Counted from the stretch's first letter, positions 36,282 through 45,271 are shown. The stretch is DNA of 64,000 bases from Mucilaginibacter sp. UBA5151 (GCA_002413785.1 DHXR01000046.1:53044-117043); one strand, 5' to 3'. Notes: generated by a model from the sequence alone, not told the origin. Translations and numbers: made by a program.

Positions 36282-36668
36282 TCACTTTTCCAGTAACTTA
36301 TCTATCTTTTCCAGTAACTCACCGATGTCAAACGGCTTATTAATAAAGGCGTCGAAGCCAAAATTCCCGAATGAGCTGGCCAATTCAGGGTAGGCTGAAA
36401 TTAACATCACGGGCAAATGGCAGGTATCTTTATTGCTTTTAACAAGCTGGCAAATTTTACCCCCGTTTAAACCGGTCAGTAAGTAATCGGTGATAATTAA
36501 ATCAGGCTTATATTGTTCAATAGTTGCAAATATATCCTCCGTTCCGTCGATGCCGGTTACTTCGAATTCGTTATAGGTAAGTACAGTTTCCATTACCTGC
36601 AAAATGTCCTTGTCATCTTCAATGATCAAAATCAGCTTCGACTTAGCTCCTGCTTTATTTAAACTCAT
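36282..36668 (-). CDS. Stand-alone CheY-like response regulator receiver domain
   Basis: A 128-aa receiver domain without an output domain. The acidic pair is in IIEDDKD, the phospho-acceptor Asp in LIITDYLLTGLNG (about 57), Ser in MLISAYP and Lys in FINKPFD. Such single-domain regulators act by protein contact. No kinase is adjacent, so its partner cannot be named. Confidence 0.9.
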   Translation of the reverse strand: MSLNKAGAKSKLILIIEDDKDILQVMETVLTYNEFEVTGIDGTEDIFATIEQYKPDLIITDYLLTGLNGGKICQLVKSNKDTCHLPVMLISAYPELASSFGNFGFDAFINKPFDIGELLEKIDKLLEK

Positions 36669-37029
36669 GGGTAATGATTAATAAATTTGATAATGTTATT
36701 GCTTAACATCCATTCCCTGTAAAAGTTTTCGGGACATGGCTAACGCTAATGTATTAAGATAGTTAACGTTTTAATCAGGGGAAAATTTTTACCGTTTTAA
36801 TAATTCAATTAACAGATAAAAGTAAATTAAGTTTTTCTATCTGTTAATACACGGAAACCTTTATAAGTAAACAGGTATTCATATTGTTGCGCTTTTCACT
36901 GCAAAGGATTGATTTTTTTGCGACGTGCAGGAATTGCAGGTTTGGAGTGATGTTTTCCAATAGAAGTGACAGGCCGCCGCCGGGAAAACCTTATCTTTAA
37001 AAATAAAAAACAAAATTGATCGCAATAAC
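36669..37029. other. Gene-free divergent intergenic region
   Basis: It contains no supportable gene, only AT-rich sequence between the receiver gene (-) and the small membrane protein (+). TATCTTTA, one base off the -7 consensus, lies at about 36991-36998. Confidence 0.3.
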
Positions 37030-37425
37030 ATGAATACAAAATTAATAATGACCCTGAGCGCTATATTCCTTGCCTTAATAGGGGTTTGCCTGACTTTTCT
37101 TCCGGTTGAAATAGCCGGTTTAACAGGCATTGGCACTTCAAAGGCATTGCTGCTGCTCCTTCAAATATTGGGCGCCCTGTATTTTTCATTTGCCATGCTC
37201 AACTGGATGGCAAAGGGGAGCATTATCGGCGGTATATACAACCGGCCGGTAGCCCTGGCAAATTTCACTCATTTTTTTATTGTTGCCATTTACCTGGTGA
37301 AAGCCCTGATGAATAACCATGCCCTCCCTATTGAGGTTTGGCTGTCAGGCGGGGTTTATGCTGTTTTTGCCGTATTGTTTTGGATGATATTTTCGAGGCA
37401 CCCTGTCGGGGATAAGAATGTTTAA
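37030..37425 (+). CDS. Four-helix integral membrane protein of unknown function
   Basis: A 131-aa protein with four predicted membrane segments (about 7-28, 40-60, 73-93, 103-123) and few polar residues. LNWMAKGSIIGGIYNRPVALANFTHF is the only conserved-looking loop. It resembles small DUF4345/DoxX-like membrane proteins in shape, but no family motif can be verified. It is monocistronic. Confidence 0.7.
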   Translation: MNTKLIMTLSAIFLALIGVCLTFLPVEIAGLTGIGTSKALLLLLQILGALYFSFAMLNWMAKGSIIGGIYNRPVALANFTHFFIVAIYLVKALMNNHALPIEVWLSGGVYAVFAVLFWMIFSRHPVGDKNV

Positions 37426-37599
37426 AAGGGTAGTGGATTGTGCTGCGGCGGGCGGGCAAAAAATTACGAATGGGCTTTGATATTTCTGTTTTGCAAACTA
37501 CAGGCGTAATGCATCCGAAGTCAGAGACTGCGGATATTGGGGCTATATAAATGTAAACTAATTAACCTAATCCAACCCAATCAACCACTCACCTCCCAA

Positions 37600-40410
37600 T
37601 CAATGCGCCTCCAGCCAATTCAGCCCGCTCCCAATCTCCACCATAATAGGCACCGTAGTTTTTATAGCATTTTTCATATTATCCAAAATTATGGGTTTCA
37701 CAATTTCCACTTCATGGTGCGGCACGTCAAACACCAGCTCATCATGCACCTGCATGGTCATGCGGGCATCGAGGTTAAGGGTTTTAAACTCCCGGTGGAT
37801 ATTGATCATGGCTATTTTTATCATGTCCGCCGCGGAGCCTTGTATGGGCGCGTTGATGGCGTTTCGTTCGGCAAAGCCGCGTACTGTTGCATTAGCCGAA
37901 TTTATATCGCGCAAATACCTGCGCCGGCCCATTAAGGTGCATACATAACCATTTTCGCGGGCGAAGTTCATGGTATCAGCCATATACTGTTTTATGCCGG
38001 GGTATTGGGCGAAATAGTTGTCAATAATATCGGCGGCTTCCTTGCGGGGAATACCCAGGCTTTGCGATAAACCGAAAGCCGACTGCCCGTAAATAATGCC
38101 AAAGTTTACCGCTTTTGCATTGCGGCGCTGGGTGCTGGTCACTTCTTCTAAACTAATACCATAAACATTGGCGGCGGTTGCTGTATGAATGTCAAGGTTG
38201 TTAACAAATGCTTCCATCATGTTTGCGTCCTTGCTGATCTCGGCGATGATGCGCAGTTCTATCTGCGAATAATCCGCCGAAACCAGGGTATGGCCGCTGT
38301 CGCGCGGAATAAATGCCTTCCTTACTTCCCTGCCGCGTTCGGTACGGATAGGGATATTTTGCAGGTTGGGGTTATTGGAACTTAAACGCCCGGTTGCAGC
38401 CACGGCCTGGTTATAGGAGGTATGCACCCGGCCTGTTTTGCGGTTTACCATCAGCGGCAGGGCGTCAACGTATGTCGATTTCAGCTTTTGCAGCTGACGG
38501 AAATCCAGAATGTCCCTTACGATATCGCTTTTGGCAGCCAATGCCAGCAAAACATCTTCGCCGGTTTGGTACTGCCCGGTTTTTGTTTTTTTCGCCTTGG
38601 GATCGAGCATTAATTTTTCAAATAAAACTTCGCCCAGCTGTTTTGGCGATGCGATATTGAACCGTACGCCTGCTTTTTCATAAACTATTTTTTCGAGTTT
38701 CCCGATGTCCGTTTCCAATACTTTCGAAAATTCTTTCAGCGTTTCATGATCAATAAGCACGCCTTCGTACTCCATATCAGCCAGCACGTAGATCAGGGGA
38801 TTTTCAATTTCGTGGATCAGTTTTTCGCTGTCAACTTCTTTTATTTTTGGTTCAAAAACGGTTTTTAACTGCAGGGTGATGTCCGCATCTTCGGCGGCGT
38901 ATTCCTTTATTTTTTCAATCTCCACATCGCGCATATTGCCCTGGTTTTTGCCTTTGGCGCCTATAAGTTCGGTGATGGATACCGGTTTATAGCCCAGATA
39001 GTTTTCCGAAAGCACATCCATACCGTGACGCGTATCAGGGTCAATAACATAATGGGCCATCATAGTATCAAACAAGTCGCCTTTTACTTGAACGCCGTAC
39101 CATTTCAGTATTAAAATATCAAACTTTATGTTCTGACCGATTTTACCTATCCCGGCATTTTCCAAAACCGGCTTAAACTCATTAACAATACTTTGCGCTG
39201 CAACCTGGTCTGCCGGGACCGGAATATACCAGGCCTCGCCGGGTTTTACCGCGAAGGATAAACCCACCAGTTCGCAATCATTGGCATCTGTACCGGTTGT
39301 TTCGGAGTCAAAACAAAAGCTTTTTTGCTGTTCAAGCAGGGTTATCAGTTCTTTCCGTTTTTCAGGCGTATCGGTTAAATGATAGTTATGCGGAACTGTG
39401 TTTATGTTTTTCGATGGCGTTGTAAATTCCGGCTCGGCAATATCCTCAACCTCAACGGTCATGGTGGTGCGCCCGCTTGCTATAGGGCTGCCAAATAAAT
39501 CGGTTTGAATGCCGACAGACCTTGTTTCGGTGATACTGAAATCATCGCCAAAAACGCGTTTCCCCAATGTACGGAACTCCAGTTCCGCAAATAATGGTTC
39601 CAGCAGGTCGCGGCTTGGGCTGCCTATGGCTAAACCTTCTTCGTCCAGTTCAACAGGGACATTTAACAGGATGGTAGCCAGTTTTTTGGATAATAAGCCC
39701 TGTTCAGCAAATTTCTCTACATTTTCACGCTGTTTACCCTTTAGTTCATGACTATGATTGATGATCTCTTCAACCGACCCGTATTGTTTTATCAGCAGTT
39801 TGGCGGTTTTCTCACCTATACCCGGTATCCCGGGTATGCCATCAACAGCATCGCCCCATAAACCTAAAATATCTATAACCTGCTCCACCCGTTCCACTTC
39901 CCATTTCTCCAATATTTCTTTCACACCCAATATCTCCATATCATTACCCATGCGGGCAGGTTTATACATGAAAATATTTTCGGAAACCAATTGCCCGAAA
40001 TCCTTATCAGGCGTCATGCAATATACCTGGTAGCCTTTCTTTTCGGCTTTTTTGGCAAGGGTGCCGATGATATCGTCAGCCTCGTAACCATCCGAAGTAA
40101 TAACAGGAATGTTAAAACCGAGGATCAATTTAAAGATATAGGGTAGGGCTGCGGACAGGTCTTCGGGCATGCTTTCGCGATGCGCCTTGTATCCGGCGAA
40201 ATCAGTATGGCGCTCGGTGGGGGCCTGTGTATCAAACACTACGGCAATATGCGTTGGCTTTTCTTTTTTTAATACATCAAGCAACGTATTGGTGAAAACC
40301 ATAATTGCGGAGGTATTTAAACCGCCCGATGTAAAACGCGGGTTTTTACTTAAAGCAAAATGCGCCCGGTAAATAAGGGCCATGCCATCCAGGAGAAATA
40401 GTTTTTTCAT
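37600..40410 (-). CDS. polA: DNA polymerase I
   Basis: A 936-aa polymerase with all three domains. The 5'-3' exonuclease is at 1-300 (LLDGMALIYRAHFAL, YEADDIIGTLA, DKDFGQLV). The 3'-5' exonuclease is at about 350-530 with intact acidic residues (CFDSETTG, DADITLQL). The polymerase domain has DYSQIELRI (motif A), KAVNFGIIYGQ (motif B) and QVHDELVF (motif C). It processes Okazaki fragments and fills repair gaps. The length is typical. Confidence 0.98.
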   Translation of the reverse strand: MKKLFLLDGMALIYRAHFALSKNPRFTSGGLNTSAIMVFTNTLLDVLKKEKPTHIAVVFDTQAPTERHTDFAGYKAHRESMPEDLSAALPYIFKLILGFNIPVITSDGYEADDIIGTLAKKAEKKGYQVYCMTPDKDFGQLVSENIFMYKPARMGNDMEILGVKEILEKWEVERVEQVIDILGLWGDAVDGIPGIPGIGEKTAKLLIKQYGSVEEIINHSHELKGKQRENVEKFAEQGLLSKKLATILLNVPVELDEEGLAIGSPSRDLLEPLFAELEFRTLGKRVFGDDFSITETRSVGIQTDLFGSPIASGRTTMTVEVEDIAEPEFTTPSKNINTVPHNYHLTDTPEKRKELITLLEQQKSFCFDSETTGTDANDCELVGLSFAVKPGEAWYIPVPADQVAAQSIVNEFKPVLENAGIGKIGQNIKFDILILKWYGVQVKGDLFDTMMAHYVIDPDTRHGMDVLSENYLGYKPVSITELIGAKGKNQGNMRDVEIEKIKEYAAEDADITLQLKTVFEPKIKEVDSEKLIHEIENPLIYVLADMEYEGVLIDHETLKEFSKVLETDIGKLEKIVYEKAGVRFNIASPKQLGEVLFEKLMLDPKAKKTKTGQYQTGEDVLLALAAKSDIVRDILDFRQLQKLKSTYVDALPLMVNRKTGRVHTSYNQAVAATGRLSSNNPNLQNIPIRTERGREVRKAFIPRDSGHTLVSADYSQIELRIIAEISKDANMMEAFVNNLDIHTATAANVYGISLEEVTSTQRRNAKAVNFGIIYGQSAFGLSQSLGIPRKEAADIIDNYFAQYPGIKQYMADTMNFARENGYVCTLMGRRRYLRDINSANATVRGFAERNAINAPIQGSAADMIKIAMINIHREFKTLNLDARMTMQVHDELVFDVPHHEVEIVKPIILDNMKNAIKTTVPIMVEIGSGLNWLEAH

Positions 40411-40420
40411 GATTTTTTTG

Positions 40421-40594
40421 ATTGCACCGATTTGAAAATGATTTCACCGATTACCGATCTATGATTTCACCGATTGAGGACTGATTTCGCAGATGATGGC
40501 AGCTTTATTTCAAATACTGTGCTTTCAAAAATACAATTTATGTTGGTCACTAAACTAATCAGTGGTATCGTTTTTAAAAATCAGTGTAATCCTA
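40421..40594. repeat. Word array (GATTTCACCGATT type)
   Basis: GATTGCACCGATTTG, GATTTCACCGATTACCGATC and GATTTCACCGATTGAGG are iterated (40430-40488). Complementary-like words, AATCAGTGGTATCG and AATCAGTGTAATCC, follow at 40556-40592. It lies between the polA start and the tag end. Confidence 0.6.
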
Positions 40595-41170
40595 TTTAAA
40601 AGAGCAATCCGGCAGATGATCATTCACCATACCGGTAGCCTGCATGTGGGCGTAACAAATGGTGGTGCCAAAAAACTTGAAACCACGTTTTTTCATGTCC
40701 TTGCTGATGGCATCGGAAATGGGTGTGCTTGCCGGTATTTTTTCATGCCGGTTAACAATAGGTTTCCCATCCGGCATAAAGCTGTACAAATACTTATCAA
40801 ATGACCCAAACTCCTTTTGAACTTCAATAAAAAGCTTTGCATTGTTAATGGCTGCCAGCACTTTCAGGCGGTTGCGGATAATGTCTGTATCATTTAATAA
40901 GCGCTCCACATCCTCATCAGTAAACAGGGCTACTTTTTCCACGTCAAAATCAGCAAAAGCTTTTCGGTAACCTTCGCGGCGCCGCAATATAGTGATCCAG
41001 CTTAAACCCGCCTGGGCGGATTCGAGCACAAGGAATTCGAAAAGCTTTTTATCGTCGTGGGTTTCTTTGCCCCATTCGTTGTCATGGTAGTCCATGTAAA
41101 GAAGGTCATTGCCGGGCCATGAGCAGCGTTTTATTTCCTGAGTTTGCAGTTCTGAATTTGCAGTTTGCAT
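40592..41170 (-). CDS. tag: DNA-3-methyladenine glycosylase I
   Basis: A 192-aa base-excision-repair enzyme removing 3-methyladenine. It has KRCSWPGNDLLYMDYHDNEWG (substrate pocket with Tyr and Glu), SWITILRRREGYRKAF, and the zinc ligands Cys/His near each end (CSW, CYAHMQATGMVNDHLPDC). The first 12 residues, MQTANSELQTQE, are not part of the family: they are encoded by a word array, and the first conserved residue follows directly. No other start codon is available. Confidence 0.95.
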   Translation of the reverse strand: MQTANSELQTQEIKRCSWPGNDLLYMDYHDNEWGKETHDDKKLFEFLVLESAQAGLSWITILRRREGYRKAFADFDVEKVALFTDEDVERLLNDTDIIRNRLKVLAAINNAKLFIEVQKEFGSFDKYLYSFMPDGKPIVNRHEKIPASTPISDAISKDMKKRGFKFFGTTICYAHMQATGMVNDHLPDCSFK

Positions 41171-41232
41171 AGCGCTTATTTATTTGGCTAATTTAAAATT
41201 ATTAAAGCAAACCGCTACTGCCCACTGCCAAC
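41132..41232. repeat. Word-array hairpin spanning the tag start codon (AGTTTGCAGTT type)
   Basis: GAGTTTGCAGTTCTGAATTT and GCAGTTTGCAT (41141-41170, inside tag) pair with AAAGCAAACCGCTACTGCC and ACTGCCAACTG (41203-41230). The array therefore covers the translation start and the end of the carboxymuconolactone decarboxylase-like gene. Confidence 0.65.
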
Positions 41233-41568
41233 TGAATTTAACTCATCCCAATATTCCACCGCTCTTCTGTAATGCGGGATTACAATAGAGCCGCCCACCA
41301 GATTGGCAATCATGAATACCTCGTTCATCTCATCATGGTTAACGCCTGCTTCATGGCATTTCCCTAAATGGTATTTAATGCAATCGTCGCAGCGCAATAC
41401 CATGGATGCTACCAGGCCAAGCATTTCCTTGGTTTTTACATCCAGTGCGCCATCAGCGTAAGTGGTTGTGTCCAAAGCAAAAAAACGCTTGATATTGGTA
41501 TTGGCTGTTTCCATAATCCTGTCGTTCATTTTGGTACGATAGGATTCAAAGTCTTCTATAAGTGGCAT
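41215..41568 (-). CDS. AhpD-like carboxymuconolactone decarboxylase family protein
   Basis: A 117-aa helical protein with the AhpD signature: RCDDCIKYHLGKCHEAGV, a CxxC pair plus a downstream His. That points to a thiol-disulfide or peroxidase-reducing function more than a metabolic decarboxylase. Its last codons lie in the word array that also reaches tag, the next gene on the same strand. Confidence 0.87.
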   Translation of the reverse strand: MPLIEDFESYRTKMNDRIMETANTNIKRFFALDTTTYADGALDVKTKEMLGLVASMVLRCDDCIKYHLGKCHEAGVNHDEMNEVFMIANLVGGSIVIPHYRRAVEYWDELNSVGSGQ

Positions 41569-41666
41569 ATTTTAATTATTGAATTATTGATTTAGTGATT
41601 GACCATTTTTTTTAATTTAAAACCGTAATTTAGTTACTTGCTAACAGCCATCTAAAAATATAAAAT

Positions 41667-42041
41667 ATGAAGTTCATTTCTCCTGAAAACCACGGAATTA
41701 TTGACCTGCTGTTTGTTGCACTCCTGTTTACAGCGCCAGCCTATTTTGGTTTTACAGGTGTGCTTGCCACTTTCACTTACGCGCTTGCAGGGGTACATTT
41801 GCTGCTTACTTTGTTAACTAAATATGCTGCAGGCCCTATAAAGATAATCCCCTTACCCATACACGGCACCATTGAATTTGTTGTTGGCATAGCCCTTATT
41901 GTACTGGCTTATACGCTGTTTAACAATAATGCAGAGGGAAAGCTATTCTACGTAATTTTCGGGACGGTGATTCTTTTAACCTGGTTGGTAACTGATTATA
42001 AAGGAATATTCCATCAAACCGCTGAGGAAAGGACATTATAA
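41667..42041 (+). CDS. Integral membrane protein of unknown function (four helices)
   Basis: A 124-aa protein with hydrophobic segments at about 12-30, 34-55, 68-90 and 92-112. It opens SPENHGIIDLLFVALLFTAPAYFGF and repeats a similar half, PLPIHGTIEFVVGIALIVLAYTLF, suggesting an internal duplication of a two-helix unit, as in SPW-repeat proteins. No catalytic residues are seen. Confidence 0.7.
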   Translation: MKFISPENHGIIDLLFVALLFTAPAYFGFTGVLATFTYALAGVHLLLTLLTKYAAGPIKIIPLPIHGTIEFVVGIALIVLAYTLFNNNAEGKLFYVIFGTVILLTWLVTDYKGIFHQTAEERTL

Positions 42042-42044
42042 TTC

Positions 42045-42377
42045 TTAAATCGCAAGTTCAACAGCCGGGTCCCAAAACAGGTTTTTAAAATCCTGCACCT
42101 TGTCATCGATAACTTTAATCCCTTCGCTTTCTAATAATTCCGCCATCAGGTTGCCGCCGAAATGAAATTTAGCAGTTAATAAACCCTGCCTGTTTACTAC
42201 CCTGTGCGCCGGGACCGGCGGTATAGCCTTGCCCGATGCCTGCATAGCATAACCCACCATCCGCGAGGAGCCTTTGGTGCCTAGGTAAGCGGCAATTGCA
42301 CCATAAGAAGTCACCCTGCCGGGCGGTATCAGCCGCGCAACTTCGTAAACCCTTTCGAAAAAGTTATCGTCTTTCAT
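42045..42377 (-). CDS. Alkyltransferase-like protein (MGMT DNA-binding domain lacking the acceptor Cys)
   Basis: A 110-aa single-domain homologue of O6-methylguanine-DNA methyltransferase. It has IPPGRVTSYGAIAAYLG (recognition helix with the Tyr-Arg region) and SSRMVGYAMQA. The active site reads PAHRVV where methyltransferases have PCHRV, so it cannot accept an alkyl group. By analogy with Atl proteins it would flip and flag alkylated guanine for nucleotide excision repair. It is 3 bp from trmB, so co-transcribed. Confidence 0.88.
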   Translation of the reverse strand: MKDDNFFERVYEVARLIPPGRVTSYGAIAAYLGTKGSSRMVGYAMQASGKAIPPVPAHRVVNRQGLLTAKFHFGGNLMAELLESEGIKVIDDKVQDFKNLFWDPAVELAI

Positions 42378-42380
42378 CGT

Positions 42381-43031
42381 TTACTCAAATGAGAACTTAA
42401 GGTAGTTAATGTTCTTATTTTCTTTCAGGTATTTTTTCTCGTAATAGGTTTTTATCGAAAGCATCTCATCCGCGTGTTCCGAATGGTACAGGTCTTCGGT
42501 TTTTATATGGAGATTGAGCGAATGCTCTGCAATTTTTTCAACGGTATAAGCGTGCAGCCCGTCATTATCCGTTTTTAAATTGACAAAGCCACCCGGTTTT
42601 AAAAGCGGTTTATACTTAGCCAGGAAACGGGGCGAAGTAAGTCTTTTCTTTTCACGGCTTACCTGGGGCTGCGGGTCGGGGAAGGTTATCCATATTTCAT
42701 CCACCTCGCCCGGCGCGAAATAATCCAAAAGGGTTTCAATTTGTATGCGCAAAAAACCAACGTTGTTTACACCGTCTTCCAGCGCTGTTTTGGCGCCCCG
42801 CCATATCCGGTTCCCTTTGTAATCAATCCCAATAAAATTTTTATCCGGGAACAGCCTGGCCAGGTTAACGGTGTATTCGCCTTTACCGCAGGCAAGTTCC
42901 AATACCACCGGATTATTGTTTTTAAAAAAGCCGTTATTCCATTGGCCTTTAAACGGCTGGCCGGCATCCAATTGCAAAACGTTACTGAACGTGCTTACTT
43001 CGGCAAAACGTTTTAATTTATCTTTTCCCAC
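42381..43031 (-). CDS. trmB: tRNA (guanine-N7-)-methyltransferase
   Basis: A 216-aa SAM enzyme making m7G46 in tRNA. It has ELACGKGEYTVNLARLFPDK (SAM loop), IGIDYKGNRIWRGAKTA and DEIWITFPDPQP, the family motif. The start is GTG (MGKDKLKRFAEV), 18 nt downstream of a TATTTTTG -7 element (43049-43056). The alkyltransferase-like gene follows. Confidence 0.95.
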   Translation of the reverse strand: MGKDKLKRFAEVSTFSNVLQLDAGQPFKGQWNNGFFKNNNPVVLELACGKGEYTVNLARLFPDKNFIGIDYKGNRIWRGAKTALEDGVNNVGFLRIQIETLLDYFAPGEVDEIWITFPDPQPQVSREKKRLTSPRFLAKYKPLLKPGGFVNLKTDNDGLHAYTVEKIAEHSLNLHIKTEDLYHSEHADEMLSIKTYYEKKYLKENKNINYLKFSFE

Positions 43032-43048
43032 TTAAAAAATTTAAAGCG

Positions 43049-43056
43049 CAAAAATA
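43049..43056 (-). promoter_or_regulatory. -7 element for trmB (TATTTTTG)
   Basis: TATTTTTG on the minus strand fits TAnnTTTG and lies 17 nt before the GTG start of trmB. Confidence 0.5.
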
Positions 43057-43340
43057 GGGTTTTTCCTATTACCTCCTATCAGGCTGAAATTTAGGCGCAA
43101 CTTTAAAGGTTTGTAACAAATGCATAATGAAACACCCTTAGTGTATTGAATATATGAATGTTTAATAACTTAGGGCATGTAAGGAAATAAAGGTTGCTTT
43201 AATCCGGTGCTTGTTTTTATTGCGCCTATCAATTGGACAATTGTTTCATAATCTACCAGCGGGTGCCCTTTCCAATTCATTGACTGCCGAAACATCAAAG
43301 CTTTAATATAGACTGCTATCCCGGTTCACACAAAATACCC

Positions 43341-43348
43341 TAAATTTG
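43341..43348 (+). promoter_or_regulatory. -7 element next to the GNAT start codon (TAAATTTG)
   Basis: TAAATTTG ends 4 nt before the GTG at 43353, implying a leaderless transcript. The remainder of the gap 43032-43352 shows no gene and no RNA gene. Confidence 0.5.
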
Positions 43349-43352
43349 CCCC

Positions 43353-43886
43353 GTGAATATTATCGTCCAAACACCCCGCCTCATCATCCGTGAATTTGTT
43401 CCTGAAGAAGAAATATTGCTGCTTGAACTGTACCGGGATGAAAGGGTAACTCAATACGTTAACAAACGAAGCGATGAAGATGTGAAGAAACAATTCGCCG
43501 AAGCCCTTAGCCAATGGCAGGACGGTACCGGCTTTGGGCGTTGGGGCGTTTTTAACCCGGATGACAATGATTTTATAGGGGTTTGCATCCTGAAACCTGC
43601 CGACTCAGACCCAACCCGCATTGAGTTGGGTTATGTGCTGACTGCAAAATACTGGGGAAAGGGGCTTGCAACCGAACTTTCGCGGGCATTAATTTTTTAT
43701 GGTTTTGAGGACAAGGGGGTCACTGAAATATGCGCCTGTACAAACCCTGAAAACATCGCTTCGCAAAATGTGCTGCTAAAAGCAGGTTTGCAAAGGAATG
43801 GAAATATTTTTTGGCACGGGGCGGATTTAACATTTTTCAGGATAGAAAATGCCTCACCTAAATCCTCTCCAAAGGAGAGGACTTGA
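43353..43886 (+). CDS. GNAT family N-acetyltransferase (RimJ/RimL-like)
   Basis: A 177-aa acetyltransferase starting at GTG (NIIVQTPRLIIREFVPEE). The acetyl-CoA loop region is IELGYVLTAKYWGKGLATEL, followed by NPENIASQNVLLKAGLQRNG, typical of the RimJ/RimL-like branch that modifies protein or small-molecule amines. The substrate is unknown. The last ~11 residues (ASPKSSPKERT) are encoded by a palindromic intergenic repeat, CCTCTCCAAAGGAGAGG (43863-43880), that has run into the gene. The native C-terminus was probably near ENA. Confidence 0.85.
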   Translation: MNIIVQTPRLIIREFVPEEEILLLELYRDERVTQYVNKRSDEDVKKQFAEALSQWQDGTGFGRWGVFNPDDNDFIGVCILKPADSDPTRIELGYVLTAKYWGKGLATELSRALIFYGFEDKGVTEICACTNPENIASQNVLLKAGLQRNGNIFWHGADLTFFRIENASPKSSPKERT

Positions 43887-43897
43887 AGAAATCAAGC

Positions 43898-44332
43898 TTA
43901 GATGAGACTTTTAATTATCTCCCTGCAGCCCTCCTCAATCATTTTAAACACCGGTTCAAACTGTGCATCGTCAAAGTAAGGGTCGGGAACAATTTTGTCG
44001 CCCAATAATAGTTTCACTTTCCCGGTATCAGCTTCATGACGCGCCATAGCCAGTATATCGCTGAGATTGTTTCTGTCCATCACAAAAATGACGTCAAATA
44101 CATCAAAATCGCTGATCCTGAACAGGCGGCACACCTGACCGCTGATATCAATGCCATGTTTACGGGCAGTATTTGTTGAGCGTCTGTCGGGGCCCTGGCC
44201 AACATGCCAGTCGCCGGTGCCCGCGGAGTCAACCTGCCAGTTGAGGTTGTTTTCTTTTGCCAGGTGCTGCATAACACCCTCCGCCAGCGGCGAACGGCAG
44301 ATATTGCCCAGGCATACCATTAGGATTTTCAT
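43898..44332 (-). CDS. Low-molecular-weight protein-tyrosine phosphatase
   Basis: A 144-aa LMW-PTP. The P-loop VCLGNICRSPLAEG at the N-terminus has the catalytic Cys and Arg, and the general-acid Asp is in VPDPYFDD (about 119). The family acts on tyrosine kinases of polysaccharide export or on metabolites; no such kinase is adjacent. It is the last gene of the lipoprotein / S1-P1 nuclease / phosphatase series on the minus strand, separated by a word array. Confidence 0.93.
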   Translation of the reverse strand: MKILMVCLGNICRSPLAEGVMQHLAKENNLNWQVDSAGTGDWHVGQGPDRRSTNTARKHGIDISGQVCRLFRISDFDVFDVIFVMDRNNLSDILAMARHEADTGKVKLLLGDKIVPDPYFDDAQFEPVFKMIEEGCREIIKSLI

Positions 44333-44478
44333 TTAGGTTGTAATATGTTGTAAATGTTGTAAGGGTTGTAATAGGTTATAAATATTTTGATAAGTTGAAA
44401 AAACAAGGTGGGTTGTCCTTGTTACAAATTCCATAGTGGTAAAAACAATTCCAACCACTACAACCCTTACAACCACTA
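44333..44478. repeat. Word-array hairpin (GGTTGTAATATGTTG type)
   Basis: TAGGTTGTAATATGTTGTAA and GTTGTAAGGGTTGTAATAGG (44335-44376) pair with ACAATTCCAACCACTACAAC and CCTTACAACCACTATCC (44449-44480). It touches the phosphatase start and the nuclease stop. Confidence 0.7.
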
Positions 44479-45270
44479 TCCAAACAATTGATTCAGCACC
44501 CCTGCCAGCCGTACCCCGGCTTTCAGCAGTTGCTGGTTAACAATATCAATATGGGTGAAATTATATTTAAAATTCAGGGTGTCGCCGGGTTTTATTTCGG
44601 TGTACAGTTTTTCTGCGATCTGGTTCGATTCAAACAGCCACTGACTGATGGGGGCTTTTTGCCATTGGCTGCGTTGCGCCCAGGTGCTATGGTTTATTGC
44701 TGTCGCATACTCGGTATAGCTTAATTGCTGAAAATCTATCAGCTGTGTGTCCCAAACCGAGTGCAGGTTGGTTGGATTGCTAAACCAGTTTACCTTAAAA
44801 TCGTTGCCGCCTTTGTCATCTGCATGTGCGGTATGCATAGGCTGGTGTACATCTTCAATAATATGGATCAGCATGCGTAGGTAAAGCAGCTTGTTTTCCT
44901 TGCTCAAATCTTTCTTTTTTAACCCGCTGATCAGGAATTGGAGTTTGGTATAAGCATCCACATTGTTGTCGTGGTTTAAGTATTCTACCATTTCGGGATA
45001 GGTATAAACCTTATCAAAATCGATATAATGCCATGGCGATAAATAATTATACGCAGGATCTGATTTTATAAAATCGGCCCAGTTGCTGGCCCTGGCCAGC
45101 GATTCGTTACCTAAAATGGCAGCAATTGCCTGGCGTGCTTTTGGGGTTAAGTAACTGTAAGCAATTTGCCCGGCAATACGGTGCCCCTGGGTGCCCCAGG
45201 CGATAGATTGCAAGGGCACATAAATTACCGCAATGACCAGGAACAGTTTTTTTAAGAAAATGTGCTTCAT
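44476..45270 (-). CDS. Secreted S1/P1-type zinc-dependent nuclease
   Basis: A 264-aa exported nuclease. The mature N-terminus follows the signal peptide (about 1-23) with the zinc-binding WGTQGHRIAGQIA; further ligands lie in ASNWADFIKSD, WHYIDF, HIIEDVHQPMHTAHADDKGGND and the HSVWDTQLI segment. This is the full trinuclear zinc set of S1/P1 enzymes, which degrade single-stranded DNA and RNA for phosphate or nucleotide scavenging. It starts 2 bp after the upstream lipoprotein gene, so it is co-transcribed. Confidence 0.93.
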   Translation of the reverse strand: MKHIFLKKLFLVIAVIYVPLQSIAWGTQGHRIAGQIAYSYLTPKARQAIAAILGNESLARASNWADFIKSDPAYNYLSPWHYIDFDKVYTYPEMVEYLNHDNNVDAYTKLQFLISGLKKKDLSKENKLLYLRMLIHIIEDVHQPMHTAHADDKGGNDFKVNWFSNPTNLHSVWDTQLIDFQQLSYTEYATAINHSTWAQRSQWQKAPISQWLFESNQIAEKLYTEIKPGDTLNFKYNFTHIDIVNQQLLKAGVRLAGVLNQLFG

Positions 45271-45271
45271 A

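Noticed and set aside
43032..43340. Possible tRNA or small RNA in the gap before the GNAT gene
   Set aside because: No cloverleaf, anticodon arm or terminator hairpin could be found by eye.
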